Assembly (NCBI RefSeq): GCF_002286785.1
Contig: NZ_MUJY01000132.1
Location: 1-64,000 of the forward strand
From: Pseudomonas sp. PIC25
GTDB taxonomy: Bacteria > Pseudomonadota > Gammaproteobacteria > Pseudomonadales > Pseudomonadaceae
Direction: 5' to 3'
DNA length: 64,000 nt
The position numbers were made by a program, and so were the translations under genes. The first letter of the stretch is position 1; every line of letters begins with the position of its first letter. The notes under the pieces are model-generated. The model made no database searches. It saw only the letters and a program-made list of their open reading frames with translations, and was not told the DNA's origin. This document shows, in pieces, positions 28,192 to 37,064 of this stretch.

Positions 28192-30015
28192 CTAGAACCG
28201 GTACTCGTCGTTTTGTATCGCCCGGTACAGGTCGGCATCCAACGGTCGGTAGTGGTCCTCGCCGGGCAGACGGACGAATAGGGCGTCCTGGGTAGCTGCG
28301 GGGTCGTAGGCTTCGCGCTTGAGGTCGGTCTTCTTATATTTGAAGGTCCCGGTGGTTTCCACCTTGGCCAGTAGCCGCACGAACAGCGGTATGGCGTAGG
28401 GCGGCAGCTCGCGGTCCAGGTGGGCGGCCAGTTCGTGCCAGTCCGGTACGAGGCCCGGCGCCGGGCGCAGCGCGGCCATGCCGCAGCGGCCGTTGGTTCC
28501 CGGAATTTCTACCCCGTACACCACCGCGTCCTCGATACCGGGGAAGGCGCCCAGCACGCTCTCCACCTCGGTGGTGGAGACGTTCTCGCCTTTCCAGCGG
28601 AAGGTGTCGCCGAGTCGGTCGACGAACTGGGCGTGCTTGCAGCCGATGTCGCGCATCAGGTCGCCGGTGTTGTACCAGGCGTCGCCCTTCTTGAAGACGT
28701 TGCGCAGGATCACCGCCTCGCTCTTCGCCGGATCGGTGTAGCCGTCGAACGGCCACTTCTCGCTGATCTCGCTGATCAGCAGCCCGGCTTCGCCCTTGTC
28801 CGCTTTTTCCAGGAAGCCCTTGGCATTGCGGATCGGCCGGTCGTTCTCCAGGTCGTAGCGGACGATGGCGTAGGTGGCGGGGGAGAAGCCCACGGTGTTG
28901 TCGAAGTTGAATACGTTGGTGAAGCCGATGTTGCCCTCGCTGGAAGCGTAGAACTCGGTGATTCGCTCGATGCCGAAGCGCTCCTTGAATTCCGCCCAGA
29001 TCGAGGGTCGCAGGCCATTGCCGATCATGCAGCGCAGGCTGTTGTCGCGCTCGTCCTCGGATGGCGGCTGGTTCAGCAGATAGCGGCACAGTTCGCCGAT
29101 GTAGCCGAAGCAGGTGGCGTTGTAGCGCCGTACATCCGTCCAGAAGGCGCTGGCGGAGAACTTGCGGCGCAGAGCGATGGCCGCGCCGCCGGCCAGGGCT
29201 GCGCTCCAGCATACGGTCACGGCGTTGTTGTGGTAGCAGGGCAGGGTGAGGTAGAGGACATCCTGCTCGTCGAGCGTCAGGCCGGAGTGGCCGAAGCCGC
29301 CATAGGCCTTGATCCATTTGCCGTGGCTCATGATCGATGCCTTGGGCAGGCCGGTGGTGCCCGAGGTATAGATGTAGAAGCAGGCATCCTTCATACGCAC
29401 CCGGAGGCTGTCCGGCGGGTTGCCGTCGTCCTGGCCGAGGGCCAGGCGCATCAGGTTGTGCCAGCCGGCCGGGGCTTCGCCGGGGGTGGCGAGGGTATCG
29501 TGATCGCCGATCCAGTAATGCCGGCCCTCGTTGACCAGCTCGCCTCTCACCTCGTCGAAGGCATTCCGCAGCTCGTCGCCGATCACGAAATGGCTCGGCT
29601 CGACCAGGTTGAGGCTGTGGGCCAGCACCTTGCCGCGCTGGGTGGTGTTGATCAGCGCACCGATGGCGCCCAGTTTGGCCAGCGCGGCGAGGATCGCCAG
29701 CAACTCCAGACGGTTCTCCAGCATCACGGCCGCCACGCTGCCGTGGCGCACCCCCTCGACCTTGAAAGCCCAGGCCAGACGGTTGGCCCAAGCGTTGAAG
29801 GCGTCGTAGCTCAGGCGCCGCTGCTCGTCCATCAGCGCCGGCCGTTCCGGGTGTAGGCGAGCGGCGCGTTCCAGTGCCCAGGCCAGGGAGAGGTTCTTGT
29901 CGCGGTTACGGATTCCGGCGTAGTAGAGCCCGCGCAACATGCGCGGCACACGCGGCAGGTGCAGCGGCAGGCGGGCCAGGAAGCGTACGGGAGAAATCAG
30001 ATCGGCTTGGCTCAT
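28192..30015 (-). CDS. atuH: Long-chain acyl-CoA synthetase AtuH
   Basis: This 607-residue ANL-superfamily enzyme would activate citronellate/geranate or related acids to CoA esters. It has the P-loop-like YIYTSGTTGLPKASIMSH motif, the FYASSEGNIGF adenylate site, WYNTGDLMRDIG with the hinge Asp, and FRWKGENVSTTEVE. It is the last gene of the atu cluster. The overall sequence is closest to long-chain or very-long-chain acyl-CoA synthetases, and the AtuH name rests on cluster order. A 110-bp gap separates it from atuG. Confidence 0.88.
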   Translation of the reverse strand: MSQADLISPVRFLARLPLHLPRVPRMLRGLYYAGIRNRDKNLSLAWALERAARLHPERPALMDEQRRLSYDAFNAWANRLAWAFKVEGVRHGSVAAVMLENRLELLAILAALAKLGAIGALINTTQRGKVLAHSLNLVEPSHFVIGDELRNAFDEVRGELVNEGRHYWIGDHDTLATPGEAPAGWHNLMRLALGQDDGNPPDSLRVRMKDACFYIYTSGTTGLPKASIMSHGKWIKAYGGFGHSGLTLDEQDVLYLTLPCYHNNAVTVCWSAALAGGAAIALRRKFSASAFWTDVRRYNATCFGYIGELCRYLLNQPPSEDERDNSLRCMIGNGLRPSIWAEFKERFGIERITEFYASSEGNIGFTNVFNFDNTVGFSPATYAIVRYDLENDRPIRNAKGFLEKADKGEAGLLISEISEKWPFDGYTDPAKSEAVILRNVFKKGDAWYNTGDLMRDIGCKHAQFVDRLGDTFRWKGENVSTTEVESVLGAFPGIEDAVVYGVEIPGTNGRCGMAALRPAPGLVPDWHELAAHLDRELPPYAIPLFVRLLAKVETTGTFKYKKTDLKREAYDPAATQDALFVRLPGEDHYRPLDADLYRAIQNDEYRF

Positions 30016-30125
30016 GGCAATCGGGCACGTTCGGCATTGTCGTTGTTATTGCCGGCACTCTAGCCCAGAGGCACTGCGCTCGCTTTGGCCCGGGCGCGGA
30101 ATAGCCCGGGCAGATCGGCAAACCT

Positions 30126-30950
30126 TCAGCCGAGGAACAGATCCGGCACCAGCGGCCCGCCCTGCGGGTCGTAGCGGTACTGCTCGAAATCCGTCTGGCC
30201 CTGTTCGCGCAGGATGTCCTCGTCGACCAGCAGGCGACCGGTGATGGTGCGGCTGCTGCTGGAGAGGATGGCGTGGGCGGCGTCGGCCATGATCGCCGGG
30301 GTGCGCGCACCCTTGAAGGCGTCGCGGCCACCCAGTTCGAACTCGATGGCGGCGGTGGCGATGATGGTCTTGGGCCAGAGCGCATTGACGCTGATGCCGT
30401 ACTTCTTGAATTCCTCGCTCATGCCCAGGGTGAGCATGCTCATGCCGTACTTGGTCACGCTGTACGGGCCGTGCTGGGCGAACCACCTGGCGTCCAGGTT
30501 CAACGGCGGCGACAGGCTGAGGATATGACCATTGCCGCTCTGCTTCAGGTAGGGCAACGCGGCCTGGCTGCAGACCATCACTGCGCGAGTGTTGATCTGG
30601 AACATCAGGTCGAAACGCTTGGGCTCCAGCCGTTCGACGCCGAGCAGCTTGATCGCGCCGGCGTTGTTGACCAGCGCATCGATTCCACCGAACCGCTCGG
30701 CGGCTTGGGCCATGGCCTCGCGCACGGCGTTCTCGTCGCGGACGTCCAGTTGCAGCGCCAGGGCCTTGCCGCCGGCGGCCTCGACTTCCTCCGCGACGCT
30801 ATGGATGGTGCCGGGAAGCTTCGGATGCGGTTCGGCGCTTTTCGCTGCCACCACCACGTTGGCGCCGTCCCGCGCCGCGCGCAGGGCGATCTCCCGGCCG
30901 ATGCCGCGGCTGGCGCCGGTGATGAACAGGGTCTTTCCGGTGAGTGACAT
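30126..30950 (-). CDS. atuG: Short-chain dehydrogenase AtuG (HSDL2-like)
   Basis: The 274-residue protein is an SDR of the HSDL2-like branch. It shows TGASRGIGREIAL, DVRDENAV, NNAGAIKLL and an active-site YSVTK motif. In P. aeruginosa and P. citronellolis atuG lies between atuF and atuH; its precise step in citronellol oxidation is not established, but alcohol or aldehyde oxidation is the usual proposal. The start has AGGAGAACCGCC upstream on the minus strand. Confidence 0.88.
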   Translation of the reverse strand: MSLTGKTLFITGASRGIGREIALRAARDGANVVVAAKSAEPHPKLPGTIHSVAEEVEAAGGKALALQLDVRDENAVREAMAQAAERFGGIDALVNNAGAIKLLGVERLEPKRFDLMFQINTRAVMVCSQAALPYLKQSGNGHILSLSPPLNLDARWFAQHGPYSVTKYGMSMLTLGMSEEFKKYGISVNALWPKTIIATAAIEFELGGRDAFKGARTPAIMADAAHAILSSSSRTITGRLLVDEDILREQGQTDFEQYRYDPQGGPLVPDLFLG

Positions 30951-31004
30951 GGCGGTTCTCCTGGTTGATTGCGAGGCGAGATATCGACGGCGTGCATGAC
31001 GGTT

Positions 31005-32993
31005 TCAGGTTTCTTCGGCTTCCACTTCGATCAGAAGCTGGCGGCTCCTGACCTGATCGCCCCGGCTCACGCCGACCCGACGGACGACGCCGTCCATGCC
31101 GGCCTTGAGCGGGTGTTCCATCTTCATCGCTTCCAGCACCACCAGCAGTTGGCCCTTGCCGACCTTTTCGCCCTCGGCGACCAGCACCTCGACGATGGCA
31201 CCATCCATCGGCGCCTTGATCGTGCCGGAGTGCGTGGCGTTCTGCGCACCGCTCGGCGCATGGGTGAGATCACGCAATTCCAGGTTGCCGAAGGCACCGT
31301 GCAACCAGATGCGCTCGCCGTCGAGGTGGTAGGCAAGACGTCGGCGCACGCCGTCCAGTTCGACTGTAGCCCAGCGGCCGTCGCTGCCGATCAGTCGCAG
31401 GTCCATGGTCTGCTCGCCGCAGTGGGCGAGCATCCGCGGCTGCGGGCCACCGTCCAGCAGGTCCAGTTGCACCGAATGCTTCTCTTCGCCGCGGCCGAGC
31501 AGGTAGCGCCAGGGCGCACTGTTGGCGCTACGCCAGCCGGCCAGACCGGGCTGGTGTGCTCGCGCCAGGGCCGACGCCTGGTAGAGCAGGGCGGCGGCCA
31601 CGGCCAGCTCGCCGGGGATAGGCGGTTGCGGGTGCAGGCTCGGATCGTCGGCAAAATGTTCACCGATGAAGGCGGTGGTCGCCTCGCCTGCGGCGAAAAC
31701 GGGATGCGCCAACAGGTTGGCGAGGAAACGTTGGTTACCGGTAACGCCGAGCAGCACGCAATCCTCGACGGCGCGCAGTAGCTTGCGCCGGGCTTCGTCG
31801 CGGGTCTCGCCGTAGGCGATCAGCTTGGCCAGCATCGGATCGTAGAAGGGGGTGACGGACTGGCCTTCCTCCAGGCCGTGATCGATGCGGATGCCGTCGA
31901 TGATGGCCGGGTCCCAACGCACCACCTTGCCGGTCTGGGGCAGGAAGCCATGGGCCGTGTCCTCGGCATACAGGCGGACCTCGATGGCATGGCCATGCAG
32001 CGGGATGTCGTCCTGACGCAGCGGCAACGGCTGGCCCTCGGCGACATGCAGCTGCCAGGCCACCAGATCCTGGCCGGTGACCAGTTCGGTGACCGGATGT
32101 TCCACCTGCAGGCGGGTGTTCATTTCCAGGAAATAGAACGCGCCGTCGCGGTCGAGGAGGAACTCGACGGTTCCGGCCCCCACGTAGCGGACGCTGGCCG
32201 CCGCCTGCACTGCCGCTTCGCCCATGGCCCGGCGCAGCGCCGGCGTCATCACCGGGCAGGGGGCTTCCTCGATCACCTTCTGGTGGCGGCGCTGCACCGA
32301 GCAATCGCGCTCGCCGAGGTAGACCAGATTGCCGTGCCGGTCGCCGAAAACCTGGATTTCCACATGGCGCGGCTGGATCACCGCCTTTTCGAGAATCAGT
32401 TCGGCCGAGCCGAAGGCGTTCAGGGCTTCGGAACGGGCAGTGCGCAGTTGGACGATCAGTTCGTCGGCCGAATGCACCAGGCGCATGCCGCGCCCGCCAC
32501 CGCCGGCGCTGGCCTTGATCATCAGCGGATAGCCAATGCACGCCGCCTCGCGGACGAAGGCGGCATCGCCCTGTTCGGCGCCTTCGTAGCCGGGAATGCA
32601 CGGCACGCCGGCTTCCTGCATGGCGAGTTTGGACAGGCGCTTGCTGCCCATCAGGCGAATCGCCTCGACCGATGGCCCGATGAAGACGACCCCCGCCGCC
32701 TCGCAGGCTTCGGCGAAGGCGGCGTTTTCCGACAGGAAGCCGTATCCGGGATGGATGGCGTCGGCACCGGTCCGGCGCGCGGCGGCGAGGAGAGCTTCGC
32801 CGTTCAGGTATGACTGGCCGACCGGGGCCGGGCCGATGCACACCGCCTCGTCGGCCAGTTGCACGTGACGGGCCTCGCGATCGGCCTCGCTGCATACCGC
32901 CACCGTACGATAGCCAAGGCGGTGCGCGGTGGCGATGACCCGGCAGGCGATCTCGCCACGGTTGGCGATGAGAATCTTGTTGAAAGTGGGCAT
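31005..32993 (-). CDS. atuF: Geranyl-CoA carboxylase biotin-carrying alpha subunit AtuF
   Basis: This 662-residue subunit combines biotin carboxylase and biotin carrier activities of geranyl-CoA carboxylase, which fixes CO2 onto cis-geranyl-CoA. The N-terminal domain starts KILIANRGEIACRV, with the ATP-grasp loop SAGGGGRGMRLV and the EMNTRLQVEHPVTE motif. The C-terminal carrier domain has the biotinyl-lysine in LEAMKMEHPL. ATG 32993 has AAGGAG upstream; a longer reading to 33359 is spurious. It pairs with AtuC two genes upstream in the operon. Confidence 0.93.
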   Translation of the reverse strand: MPTFNKILIANRGEIACRVIATAHRLGYRTVAVCSEADREARHVQLADEAVCIGPAPVGQSYLNGEALLAAARRTGADAIHPGYGFLSENAAFAEACEAAGVVFIGPSVEAIRLMGSKRLSKLAMQEAGVPCIPGYEGAEQGDAAFVREAACIGYPLMIKASAGGGGRGMRLVHSADELIVQLRTARSEALNAFGSAELILEKAVIQPRHVEIQVFGDRHGNLVYLGERDCSVQRRHQKVIEEAPCPVMTPALRRAMGEAAVQAAASVRYVGAGTVEFLLDRDGAFYFLEMNTRLQVEHPVTELVTGQDLVAWQLHVAEGQPLPLRQDDIPLHGHAIEVRLYAEDTAHGFLPQTGKVVRWDPAIIDGIRIDHGLEEGQSVTPFYDPMLAKLIAYGETRDEARRKLLRAVEDCVLLGVTGNQRFLANLLAHPVFAAGEATTAFIGEHFADDPSLHPQPPIPGELAVAAALLYQASALARAHQPGLAGWRSANSAPWRYLLGRGEEKHSVQLDLLDGGPQPRMLAHCGEQTMDLRLIGSDGRWATVELDGVRRRLAYHLDGERIWLHGAFGNLELRDLTHAPSGAQNATHSGTIKAPMDGAIVEVLVAEGEKVGKGQLLVVLEAMKMEHPLKAGMDGVVRRVGVSRGDQVRSRQLLIEVEAEET

Positions 32994-33078
32994 CTCGGCT
33001 CCTTGGTTGAGGGGGAGGGGCGAGGTGGGCGGCGTGAGGAGAAGTGTCATGCCACTCATTCCCCTCACGCCTGACACC

Positions 33079-33879
33079 TCAATCCTCACACCACTCCGGC
33101 TTGCGTTTCTGCACGAAGGCCATGGTGCCTTCGGCGCCCTCGGGGCCGGTGACGGCTTCGGCGAACCGGTCGGCGGCTTCGTCCAGCAGCGTACCCAGTG
33201 GGGTGGTTTCGGTCGCCAGCAGGAGGTGCTTAGTCCTGGCGTTGGCCTGCGGCGCGCATTGGCGTACCTGGCCGAGCACTTCGGCGAGGCGTTGGTCCAG
33301 TGCGTCGGCGTTGGCTTCGCAGTAGTGCACCAGTCCCAGGCGCCATGCTTCCGCGCCATCGAAGCGGGCGGCGGTGAGGGCCAGGCGGCGGGCCTGGGTC
33401 AGGCCGATGCGCTTGGCCACGAACGGCGCGATCTGCGCGGGCAGGATGCCGAGGCTGGTTTCCGGCAGGCCGAACTGCGCGCGTTCATGGGCAATGGCGA
33501 TGTCGGAAACACAGGTCAGGCCGAAACCGCCGCCGAGCACCGCGCCCTCGAGCACAGCCACCAGCACCTGCGGAATGGCCTGGGCTTCTTCCAGCAGGCT
33601 GCCGAAGGCGCGGTTCAGGCTGCGATAGGCGTCGGCACCCGCGCTGCGGGCGGTGGCCATGTCCTTGATGTCGCCGCCGGCGCAGAAGTGGCCAGCGGCA
33701 CCGCGCAGCACCAGGGCACGCACCTCGCGGTCGACGCCGACAGCCGCCAGCACGGCGCGCAGCTCATCCACCATGCGCAGGCTCATGGCGTTGCGGCAGT
33801 CCGGGCGGTTGAGGGTGATCTGCAGCACGCCGCGGTCGTAGGCCAGCAGCAGGGTTTCGCAGTTCGGCAGTTCAGTCAT
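33079..33879 (-). CDS. atuE: Isohexenylglutaconyl-CoA hydratase AtuE
   Basis: The 266-residue enoyl-CoA hydratase-family protein would hydrate isohexenyl-glutaconyl-CoA, the product of the geranyl-CoA carboxylase. It has LNRPDCRNAMS, the oxyanion segment GHFCAGGDIKDM and EGAVLGGGFGLTCVSDIAIA with PETSLGILP. The start is ATG 33879 with GAGGAA upstream on the minus strand. In-frame sequence further upstream is derived from an intergenic repeat and is not coding. It is separated from atuD by an unusual 316-bp gap. Confidence 0.92.
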   Translation of the reverse strand: MTELPNCETLLLAYDRGVLQITLNRPDCRNAMSLRMVDELRAVLAAVGVDREVRALVLRGAAGHFCAGGDIKDMATARSAGADAYRSLNRAFGSLLEEAQAIPQVLVAVLEGAVLGGGFGLTCVSDIAIAHERAQFGLPETSLGILPAQIAPFVAKRIGLTQARRLALTAARFDGAEAWRLGLVHYCEANADALDQRLAEVLGQVRQCAPQANARTKHLLLATETTPLGTLLDEAADRFAEAVTGPEGAEGTMAFVQKRKPEWCED

Positions 33880-33939
33880 GCCAGGATTCCTCGTTGATTG
33901 GGCCGTTCCACGTCGGGGGGAGTCGTTTCCAGGCGCTGT

Positions 33940-34184
33940 GTTCTTGATCGTTCCCATGCTCCGCGTGGGAGTGCCGCTTGCGACGCTCCGCGTCGTCTGG
34001 GACGCGGAGCGTCCCACCCTGGGTTCCCACGCGGACGGGGCGACGGTTCGACGTGGGAACCATCGAGGCCCGCGTTCTTGATCGTTCCCACGCTCCGCGT
34101 GGGAATGCCGCTTGCGACGCTCCGCGTCGCTGGGACGTGGAGCGTGCCGCCCTGGATTCCCACGCGGACGGTTCGACGAGGGAG
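33940..34184. repeat. Two tandem hairpin-rich repeats inside the atu operon
   Basis: Two direct copies (about 33940-34057 and 34074-34184) fill the 316-bp atuE-atuD gap. Each begins GTTCTTGATCGTTCCCA and holds several stem-loops: TTCCCACGC-TCC-GCGTGGGAA, GACGC-TCC-GCGTC and GGGACGC-GGA-GCGTCCC. The copies differ at scattered positions. This resembles a Pseudomonas REP/BIME-type element. The gap holds nothing else visible apart from the atuE ribosome site. Confidence 0.8.
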
Positions 34185-34195
34185 TCACATTGTTG

Positions 34196-35356
34196 TTACC
34201 CCTTCTTCTTCCCCGGCAGGATGCCCATCAGCTTGCAGATGATGCCGAGCATGATTTCGTCCGCGCCGCCGCCGATGGAGACCAGGCGTACGTCGCGGTA
34301 GGCGCGGGATACCGGGTTGTCCCACATGAAGCCCATGCCGCCCCAGTACTGCAGGCAGGCGTCGCTGACTTCGCGGCCGAGGCGGCCGGCCTTGAGCTTG
34401 GCCATGGAGGCCAGCTTGGTGACGTCCTTGCCGGCGATGTACTGCTCGGTGGCCTGGTAGACCAGGGCGCGCAGGGCCTCGATCTCGGTCTGCAGCTCGG
34501 CCATGCGGAAATGGATGACCTGGTTATCGATCAGCGGCTGGCCGAAGGTCTGTCGCTCCTTGCAGTAGGCGATGGTGGCGTCGACGCAGTGTTCCAGGCC
34601 CTTGATCATGTTGGCCGCGCCGAACAGGCGTTCTTCCTGGAATTGCAGCATCTGCATCATGAACCCCGCACCTTCCTGGCCGATGCGGTAGCGCTGCGGC
34701 ACGCGCACGTTGTCGAAGAACACCTGGGCGGTCTCCGAACTGCGCATGCCGAGCTTGTCCAGGTGCGGGCTGACGCTGATGCCCGGGGTCTTCATCGGCA
34801 CCATGATCAGCGACTTGTTGATGTGCGGCTTGTCGTCCGAAGTATTGGCCAGCAGGCACATGAAGTCGGCCGACGGCGAGTTGGTGATCCACATCTTGCT
34901 GCCGTTGATCACGTAGTCGTTGCCGTCCTTGCGCGCCGTGGTCTTCAACCCGGCGACGTCGGAGCCGGCGCCCACTTCGGAAACGCCGATGCAACCCACC
35001 CGCTCCCCGGCGATGGCCGGTCGGAGGAACTCCTCGCGCAGCTCGTCGGAACCGAAGCGCGCCAGGGCCGGAGTGCACATATCGGTCTGCACGCCGATGG
35101 ACATCGGGATGCCGCCGCAATGAATGGTGCCGAACTCCTCGGCGGCGACGATGGAATAGCTGTAGTCCAGGCCCATGCCGCCGAACTTCTCCGGTTTGGA
35201 AATACCCAGCAGGCCAAGGGCGCCGGCTTTCCGGAAGATGTCGTGGATCGGGAAGCGCCCGGCTTTCTCCCATTCGTCGACGTGCGGATTGATCTCTTTC
35301 TCGACGAAATTCCGCACGGTGCGGCGCAGTTCTTCGTGTTCCTGGGTAAACAGCAT
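34196..35356 (-). CDS. atuD: Citronellyl-CoA dehydrogenase AtuD
   Basis: This 386-residue acyl-CoA dehydrogenase oxidises citronellyl-CoA to geranyl-CoA, using FAD and passing electrons to ETF. It has the family segments CIGVSEVGAGSDVAGLKTTA, WITNS, GMRSSETAQVFFDNVRVP, RQTFGQPL and LQYWGGMGFMWDNPVSRAYRDVR. ATG 35356 follows AAGGAGA on the minus strand; the 26-residue extension to 35434 lacks support. An ETF and ETF-QO set is encoded at 15448-19107. Confidence 0.93.
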   Translation of the reverse strand: MLFTQEHEELRRTVRNFVEKEINPHVDEWEKAGRFPIHDIFRKAGALGLLGISKPEKFGGMGLDYSYSIVAAEEFGTIHCGGIPMSIGVQTDMCTPALARFGSDELREEFLRPAIAGERVGCIGVSEVGAGSDVAGLKTTARKDGNDYVINGSKMWITNSPSADFMCLLANTSDDKPHINKSLIMVPMKTPGISVSPHLDKLGMRSSETAQVFFDNVRVPQRYRIGQEGAGFMMQMLQFQEERLFGAANMIKGLEHCVDATIAYCKERQTFGQPLIDNQVIHFRMAELQTEIEALRALVYQATEQYIAGKDVTKLASMAKLKAGRLGREVSDACLQYWGGMGFMWDNPVSRAYRDVRLVSIGGGADEIMLGIICKLMGILPGKKKG

Positions 35357-35444
35357 CTTGTTGTTCTCCTTGCCGTTTCCTCTCCCGTCACACGGAAGAG
35401 TGGATTCGTGTAGCCCGGATAAGCGGCAGCGCAATCCGGGTTCT

Positions 35445-37061
35445 CTAGAAACGCGCCACGCCGAAACTGTTGGTCTTTAACGGCCGGTCCTCCGCCTCCG
35501 CGCAAATATCCAGCAGGTAGCCGAGCATCCTGCGGGTATCGCGCGGGTCGATCAGGCCGTCGTCCCATAGGCTGGCGGTGCCGTAGAGCGCGCCGGACTG
35601 GCTGTCGAGCTTCTGTGCGGTGGCGGTTTCCAGCATGTCGAGCATCTTCGGGTCGGGGACCTTGCCTTCCTTCGCGTGTTTTTCCTCGGTGACGATGCGC
35701 AGCACCTTGCCGGCCTGGGCGCCGCCCATCACCGCCGTGCGGCTGTTCGGCCAGGCGAAGATAAAGCGCGGGTCGAGGCCGCGGCCGCACATGGCGTAGT
35801 TGCCGGCGCCGTAGGAGCCGCCGATGACCACGGTCAGCTTGGGCACCCGGGCGTTGGCCACCGCCTGGATCATCTTCGAACCGTGCTTGATCACGCCGTT
35901 CTGTTCCGACTCGGTACCCACCATGAAGCCGGTGGTGTTGTGGAAGAACAGGATCGGCGTGTTGCTCTGGTCGCAGAGCTGGATGAACTGCGCGGCCTTG
36001 GCGGCGCCTTTCGGAGTGATCGGACCGTTGTTGCCGATGAAGCCGCAGGGCTGGCCCTCGATGGCCAAGTGGCCGCAAACGGTCTGGCTGTCGAATTCAT
36101 TCTTGAAATCGAGGAATTCGGAGCCGTCGGCGATCCGCGCAATGATTTCGCGCACGTCGTAGGGCTTCTTCGGGTCGGCCGGGACCAGCCCGAGCAGCTC
36201 CTCGGCCGGGTACAGCGGCTCGCGCCAGGTGCGTTGCGAGCGGGCTGGCAACTGGGCGTTCCAAGGCAGCAGGGCGAGGATGTCGCGGACGATGCGCACG
36301 CCGTCGGCATCGTTCTCCGCCAGGTATTCGGCGGTGCCAGCGACCTGGGCGTGCATCGCGGCGCCGCCCAGTTCCTCGTCGGTCGCCACTTCGCCGGTGG
36401 CGGCCTTGAGCAGCGGCGGGCCGGCGAGGAACAGCTTGGCCTTGTCCCGCACCACCACCACGTAATCGGAAAGCCCCGGCTGATAGGCCCCGCCAGCGGT
36501 GCTGGAACCGTGCACCACGGTGATCTGCGGGAGGCCCATGGCCGACATCCGTGCCTGGTTGGCGAAGCCGCGCGCGCCTTCGACGAAGATTTCCGCCGCG
36601 TAGTTGAGGTTGGCGCCGCCGCTTTCGGTGAGCGCCACCACCGGTAGCTTGTTCTCCATGGCGATCTGTTGCAGACGCAGGGTCTTCTTCAGCCCGGTGG
36701 GGGATATGGTGCCGCCCTTGATCGCGCTGTTGCTGGCGGTCACCAAGCAGCGCACCCCGGCGATGTAGCCGATGCCGGCAATGATGCCGCCGCCGGCCTG
36801 GGTGCCGTCCTTGTCGTCGTGGAGCTTGTAGCCGGCCAGCGAACAGAGTTCGAGGAATGGCGCACCGGGGTCGAGCAACAGGTTCAGGCGTTCGCGCGGC
36901 AGCAGTTGGCCGCGCTTGTCGAACTTGGTCTTGGCTTCGGCCGCCTTGTCCAGCAGCTTCTGCTCGATCTCACGGAAACCGGCGACGGCCGCCAGCATGG
37001 CCTCGCGGTTGCGGGCGAAATCCGCGCCCTGGGTGTCGATCTGCGACTGGATGACCGCCAT
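35445..37061 (-). CDS. atuC: Geranyl-CoA carboxylase carboxyltransferase subunit AtuC
   Basis: The 538-residue beta subunit transfers carboxyl from biotin to geranyl-CoA. It has the two crotonase-like halves of acyl-CoA carboxyltransferases, with GGTISPTGLKKTLRLQ, VALTESGGANLN, GSSTAGGAYQPGLSDY and the C-terminal FHNTTGFMVGTESEQNGVIKHGSKM and VVIGGSYGAGNYAMCGRG. It is homologous to methylcrotonyl-CoA carboxylase beta (LiuB); cluster context favours geranyl-CoA. Only 3 bp separate it from atuB. Confidence 0.93.
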   Translation of the reverse strand: MAVIQSQIDTQGADFARNREAMLAAVAGFREIEQKLLDKAAEAKTKFDKRGQLLPRERLNLLLDPGAPFLELCSLAGYKLHDDKDGTQAGGGIIAGIGYIAGVRCLVTASNSAIKGGTISPTGLKKTLRLQQIAMENKLPVVALTESGGANLNYAAEIFVEGARGFANQARMSAMGLPQITVVHGSSTAGGAYQPGLSDYVVVVRDKAKLFLAGPPLLKAATGEVATDEELGGAAMHAQVAGTAEYLAENDADGVRIVRDILALLPWNAQLPARSQRTWREPLYPAEELLGLVPADPKKPYDVREIIARIADGSEFLDFKNEFDSQTVCGHLAIEGQPCGFIGNNGPITPKGAAKAAQFIQLCDQSNTPILFFHNTTGFMVGTESEQNGVIKHGSKMIQAVANARVPKLTVVIGGSYGAGNYAMCGRGLDPRFIFAWPNSRTAVMGGAQAGKVLRIVTEEKHAKEGKVPDPKMLDMLETATAQKLDSQSGALYGTASLWDDGLIDPRDTRRMLGYLLDICAEAEDRPLKTNSFGVARF

Positions 37062-37064
37062 GGC

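Noticed and set aside
28420-29856. Long plus-strand frame (478 codons) opposite atuH
   Set aside because: It has no recognised motif and results from codon bias in the real gene on the other strand.
33879-34188. N-terminal extension of atuE through the intergenic repeat
   Set aside because: The added residues come from repeat hairpins and no ribosome site supports them; ATG 33879 has one.
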